From Planctomycetaceae bacterium TMED10 (lineage in GTDB: Bacteria > Planctomycetota > Planctomycetia > Pirellulales > UBA7805): 9,757 nt of DNA. The number at the start of each line of letters is the position of its first letter. The stretch's first letter is position 1. This document shows, piece by piece, positions 7,633-9,757 of this stretch. Under the pieces are notes generated by a model that was given only the letters and a program-made list of their open reading frames with translations, did no database searches and was not told where the DNA came from. A program made the position numbers and the translations under genes. The stretch is taken from positions 5,629 through 15,385 of the forward strand of contig NHBP01000113.1 in NCBI GenBank assembly GCA_002168195.1, in the 5' to 3' direction.

Positions 7633-8205
7633 ATGAAACTTGTGGTGGGACTGGGTAATCCCGGTCGTAAATATACGGAAACCAGACATAACATCGGCTG
7701 GATGGTTCTGGCTGAATTAAAGCAACGATACGGTAATACACAAACGAAGGAGAAATTTCACGGCGAATTGGTGGAAGCGGAGATCGGTGGCGAGCAGGTA
7801 CTGCTATTGGCGCCCCATACGTTTATGAACCTGAGTGGGCAAAGTGTGCTGGCGGCTCGAGACTTCTACAAGCTTAGCGAAGACGAATTGCTTGTCGTAT
7901 GCGATGACTTTAGTCTTCCGCTGGGAAAACAGCGGATTCGTCCGAGCGGCAGTTCCGGTGGCCAAAAAGGGCTTGCTGACATTGCTCGTCGCTTAGGCAA
8001 TGATCAGTTTCCCAGGTTACGGATGGGTATCGGTCCGGTGCCGGAAAACTGGGATCCTGCTGGATTTGTCCTGGGAAAATTTGCCAAGGAAGAACGCGAC
8101 GAAGTCAATATGTTGGTGACTGCAGCGTGCGATGCAGCAGCCGTTTGGGCGGTTGAGGGAATTGACGTTTGCATGAATCAATTTAATGGAGACCTTACTC
8201 CCTAG
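7633..8205 (+). CDS. pth: Peptidyl-tRNA hydrolase
   Basis: The 190-residue enzyme cleaves the ester bond of peptidyl-tRNAs released during translation. MKLVVGLGNPGRKYTETRHN provides Asn9 and the catalytic His19. APHTFMNLSGQSV (60-72) carries Asn66, and VVCDDFSLPLG (88-98) carries Asp91, the partner of the catalytic His. The segment that is normally GGHNGL reads GGQKGL (109-114), so Gln111 and Lys112 replace the His and Asn counted as His113/Asn114 in E. coli. FPRLRMGIG and the FVLGKF block near the C-terminus are normal. The Shine-Dalgarno is weak. A 9-codon frame (7607-7636) ends in ATGA with this start. The stop lies in a 14-bp tandem duplication. Its place after rplY matches Bacillus ctc-spoVC. 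Confidence 0.96.
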   Translation: MKLVVGLGNPGRKYTETRHNIGWMVLAELKQRYGNTQTKEKFHGELVEAEIGGEQVLLLAPHTFMNLSGQSVLAARDFYKLSEDELLVVCDDFSLPLGKQRIRPSGSSGGQKGLADIARRLGNDQFPRLRMGIGPVPENWDPAGFVLGKFAKEERDEVNMLVTAACDAAAVWAVEGIDVCMNQFNGDLTP

Positions 8206-8217
8206 ACCTTACTCTCT
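8190..8217. repeat. 14-bp tandem duplication across the pth stop
   Basis: AGACCTTACTCCCT (8190-8203) is followed by AGACCTTACTCTCT (8204-8217), with one C/T difference, and the bases AG follow each copy. The pth TAG begins at the last base of the first copy. Removing one copy would leave the stop at the same place, so the extra copy is untranslated. Confidence 0.85.
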
Positions 8218-8224
8218 AGAGAGT
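8211..8224. repeat. Perfect 14-bp palindrome in the pth-rpsF gap
   Basis: ACTCTCTAGAGAGT reads the same on both strands. It begins inside the second copy of the tandem duplication, 6 bases after the pth stop. As RNA it would need a loop and so form only a short stem; as DNA it could be a dimeric protein site. There is no T run after it. Confidence 0.75.
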
Positions 8225-8266
8225 CGAAGACGAGTGATTTAACCCCAATCAGAATTACAAAAACGC

Positions 8267-8271
8267 GAGGA
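8267..8271 (+). promoter_or_regulatory. Shine-Dalgarno deciding the TTG start of rpsF
   Basis: GAGGA is 8 bases upstream of the TTG at 8280. No ATG or GTG lies in frame nearby, and the S6 N-terminus begins straight after, so this site fixes the unusual TTG start. Confidence 0.7.
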
Positions 8272-8279
8272 TCATTGTT

Positions 8280-8729
8280 TTGGCCGAATATATTTATGAA
8301 GGTTTGTTCATCCTTAATTCCAACCGCTACGGTAGGGATCCGGAGGGGGTAGCCGGTGCAATACAGTCGTTGATCGAAAAGCAGGAAGGGACTGTTCTGG
8401 TTAGCCGACTCTGGGAAGAGCGGCGACTGGCCTATCCGATTGATGGTCAACGGAAAGGAACCTATTGGCTGACCTATTTCCGCATGGATGGCGAAAAAAT
8501 GGCAGACCTCAATCAGCAGGCTAACCGCAACGATGATTTGCTAAGGCATCTGGTCATCCGAATTGATCCACGGATCTCCGATACCTTGATCAGTCACGCC
8601 CAGCAAACCGTGAGACAAAGTTCACCCGCCGCACCTGAGAAATCGAGTGGTCCGCCGCAGGTGGAGAAGGAAAAGGCGAAGGAGAAGGATGTAGAGGACG
8701 TTTCGGTGGCAACCGTAGAGGCCGAGTAA
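8280..8729 (+). CDS. rpsF: 30S ribosomal protein S6
   Basis: The 149-residue protein is S6, a 30S platform protein that pairs with S18. After a TTG start, AEYIYEGLFILNSNRYG (2-18) gives the first beta strand, VSRLWEERRLAYPIDGQRKG (41-60) carries the family's conserved LAYPI and Gly positions, and LNQQANRNDDLLRHLVIRI (77-95) matches the conserved helix-strand block. The globular domain ends near 110. It is followed by a 38-residue low-complexity tail rich in Lys, Glu, Ser and Pro, which makes it longer than a roughly 95-residue minimal S6. The leader (8206-8279) contains a palindrome, but I could not recognise the CCG-containing bulge of the known S6:S18 regulatory RNA. It is followed by ssb after 84 bases, the common rpsF-ssb order. 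Confidence 0.94.
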   Translation: MAEYIYEGLFILNSNRYGRDPEGVAGAIQSLIEKQEGTVLVSRLWEERRLAYPIDGQRKGTYWLTYFRMDGEKMADLNQQANRNDDLLRHLVIRIDPRISDTLISHAQQTVRQSSPAAPEKSSGPPQVEKEKAKEKDVEDVSVATVEAE

Positions 8730-8741
8730 CGGGCCACCTTG

Positions 8742-8761
8742 CCCCGGCGGTCCGGTCGGGG
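8742..8761 (+). other. GC-rich hairpin between rpsF and ssb
   Basis: CCCCGGC (8742-8748) and GTCGGGG (8755-8761) pair over 7 bp, including one G-U, around a 6-base loop. The next bases are TATCCTG, not a T run, so termination is unlikely. A weak sigma70-like pair, TTGCCC (8739) and TATCCT (8762) with 17-base spacing, overlaps it, so the site could equally be part of an ssb promoter. Confidence 0.35.
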
Positions 8762-8800
8762 TATCCTGTATAGGGTACATTTGTTCACCTATAGTGCGTC

Positions 8801-8810
8801 GGAGGAGGAG
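8801..8810 (+). promoter_or_regulatory. Strong Shine-Dalgarno of ssb
   Basis: GGAGGAGGAG ends 3 bases before the ATG at 8814 and contains AGGAGG at 5-base spacing. It selects this ATG over an in-frame TTG at 8739, whose extra 25 residues match no SSB. It is the best ribosome binding site in the window. Confidence 0.9.
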
Positions 8811-8813
8811 ACA

Positions 8814-9263
8814 ATGGCAAGTTACAATCGCGTGGTTCTGGTGGGAAATCTGACGAAAGATCCGGAGCTCCGCTATATCTCTAGCGGTACCGCTGTCACC
8901 GAACTTGGTTTAGCGGTGAATGATCGTAAAAAGAGCTCGTCGGGGGAATGGGTGGAGGATACCCAGTTTATCGATGTCACCCTGTGGGGTCGCACGGCTG
9001 AAGTCGCCAGCGAGTATTTGGGCAAAGGTTCGTCCTTACTAATCGAAGGCCGTTTGAAATTAGATCGCTGGGAAAAAGACGATAAAAAGTATTCGAAGTT
9101 GCGTGTGGTTGGTGAAAAGATGCAAATGCTCGGGGGGCGTAGCGGCGGGGCGACAAGTAGTAGTGGTGGTGGGCCATCTTCCTCCACGACAGCGTCAGCC
9201 GGCGTGGCAGACACTGCTCCTGCAATCGACTCGGAACCCCCACCCGATGACATTCCCTTTTAA
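8814..9263 (+). CDS. ssb: Single-stranded DNA-binding protein
   Basis: The 149-residue protein binds single-stranded DNA as a tetramer during replication, repair and recombination. [20 protein letters not shown] (1-20) is the typical SSB start. [10 protein letters not shown] (29-38), [23 protein letters not shown] (48-70) and [16 protein letters not shown] (72-87) complete the OB fold, which ends near 107. A Gly/Ser/Thr/Ala-rich disordered linker (about 108-142) leads to the acidic tip PPPDDIPF (142-149), the conserved peptide that recruits partner proteins such as RecQ, RecO and Exo I. The start is set by a strong Shine-Dalgarno. It lies between rpsF and rplI, with no rpsR between it and rplI. 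Confidence 0.97.
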   Translation: MASYNRVVLVGNLTKDPELRYISSGTAVTELGLAVNDRKKSSSGEWVEDTQFIDVTLWGRTAEVASEYLGKGSSLLIEGRLKLDRWEKDDKKYSKLRVVGEKMQMLGGRSGGATSSSGGGPSSSTTASAGVADTAPAIDSEPPPDDIPF

Positions 9264-9332
9264 ATGACGTGCGATCGCATTGAGCGAAGATAAACTAGCA
9301 ATCCGAAAACCCTTGTAGTGATAAGATCCATC

Positions 9333-9757
9333 ATGGCCAAAGTTCGAGAAAAAAAGAGAGTGCGGAAAGTCAACGTGGCACGGCAGCAGCGATTACCGCA
9401 TGGTCCTCATGGAGGCATTGAACTTCTGCTGGTCCAGTCCATTGACGGCCTTGGATCCCAGGGAGATGTCGTCGAGGTCAAGCCAGGATTTGCGAAGAAT
9501 TATCTTCTTCCGCAGGGTCTGGCCACTTTGGCAACGGACCACCACAAGCGAATGGTCGAAAAACATCGTGCGCGTTTACAGTCGATCGACGAGCAACGCC
9601 TGGACGGACTTCGTACTTTGGCCGCGAATCTATCGGAACAGAGCCTCACCATTGAGGCCAATGCAAACGATGAGGGGCACCTTTACGGCAGTGTGGGTGC
9701 CACAGAGATTATCTCAGCCCTGAAACGAATCGAGTTCACGATCAGCGAAGACCAGGT
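9333..9757 (+). CDS. rplI: 50S ribosomal protein L9 with N-terminal extension, 3' end beyond window
   Basis: The frame starts at ATG 9333 and is still open at the last base (141 codons seen). L9 binds 23S rRNA domain V at the base of the L1 stalk. Residues 29-62 carry the N-terminal L9 signature: IELLLVQSIDGLGSQGDVVE, followed by KPGFAKNYLLPQG. A connecting helix (about 68-100) leads to the C-terminal domain, with LTIEANANDEGHLYGSVGAT (105-124) matching the family's GKLFGSVT block. Ahead of the usual start is an extra stretch of about 28 residues that is strongly basic (MAKVREKKRVRKVNVARQQR, then LPHGPHGG). No in-frame ATG exists at the canonical position, so the extension appears real. The Shine-Dalgarno is weak. 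It follows ssb by 69 bases. Confidence 0.93.
   Translation, partial: MAKVREKKRVRKVNVARQQRLPHGPHGGIELLLVQSIDGLGSQGDVVEVKPGFAKNYLLPQGLATLATDHHKRMVEKHRARLQSIDEQRLDGLRTLAANLSEQSLTIEANANDEGHLYGSVGATEIISALKRIEFTISEDQ

Noticed and set aside
8739..8813. Upstream TTG start for ssb adding 25 residues
   Set aside because: The strong AGGAGG before ATG 8814 and the typical SSB start [13 protein letters not shown] settle the start at 8814.
9270..9279. TGCGATCGCA palindrome resembling the cyanobacterial HIP1 octamer
   Set aside because: A single copy was noticed and the genes do not look cyanobacterial, so it is probably chance.
9400..9723. 107-codon plus-strand frame near the right edge
   Set aside because: It is an out-of-frame reading of rplI, whose L9 motifs are unmistakable in the other frame.
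1..9757. CRISPR arrays, tRNA/rRNA genes, transposases, phage genes or defence systems
   Set aside because: No regularly spaced repeats, cloverleaf sequences or such protein motifs were seen; nearly all the DNA is used by conserved metabolic and ribosomal genes.

Overview
The window is an ordinary, densely packed bacterial chromosomal segment. It has no mobile element, CRISPR array, tRNA or rRNA that I can recognise. The most likely source is a member of the Planctomycetota. This is inferred from the combination of a standalone GlmU-type pyrophosphorylase, an L9 protein with a long basic N-terminal extension, weak Shine-Dalgarno signals at several starts, and a GH88-type sugar hydrolase beside housekeeping genes. 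The phylum call is moderate in confidence and rests on no marker gene.

Layout. Bases 1-978 (+) hold the 3' part of a glycoside hydrolase family 88-like gene that enters from the left edge. It meets, tail to tail with a 4-base stop-codon overlap, a minus-strand block: rph (RNase PH, 975-1694), argF (1749-2666), argD (2729-3925) and argB (3922-4812, possibly starting further upstream at 4929). Read 5'->3' this block is argB-argD-argF-rph. It encodes three arginine biosynthesis steps followed by a tRNA 3'-end trimming exonuclease. argB and argD overlap by ATGA. A bulged 10-bp hairpin followed by a T-rich run lies just before the preferred argB start and could be an attenuator.

A divergent intergenic stretch (4813-5054) separates this block from a plus-strand run: glmU-type nucleotidyltransferase (5055-5807), prs (5804-6748), rplY/ctc (6948-7589), pth (7633-8205), rpsF (8280-8729), ssb (8814-9263) and rplI (9333 to beyond the right edge). 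The order glmU-prs-ctc-pth matches the classic Bacillus cluster. rpsF-ssb-rplI resembles the conserved S6/SSB/S18/L9 cluster, but rpsR (S18) is missing between ssb and rplI. Together the run supplies cell-wall sugar nucleotide, PRPP, ribosomal proteins L25, S6 and L9, peptidyl-tRNA recycling and single-strand DNA binding.

I found no convincing undescribed system. The points most worth checking are the possible arg leader attenuator; the Pth whose usual His-Asn pair reads Gln-Lys; the GlmU that lacks its acetyltransferase half; the missing rpsR; the L9 extension; and several short tandem duplications (14, 14 and 9 bp) and inverted repeats confined to, or next to, non-coding gaps.
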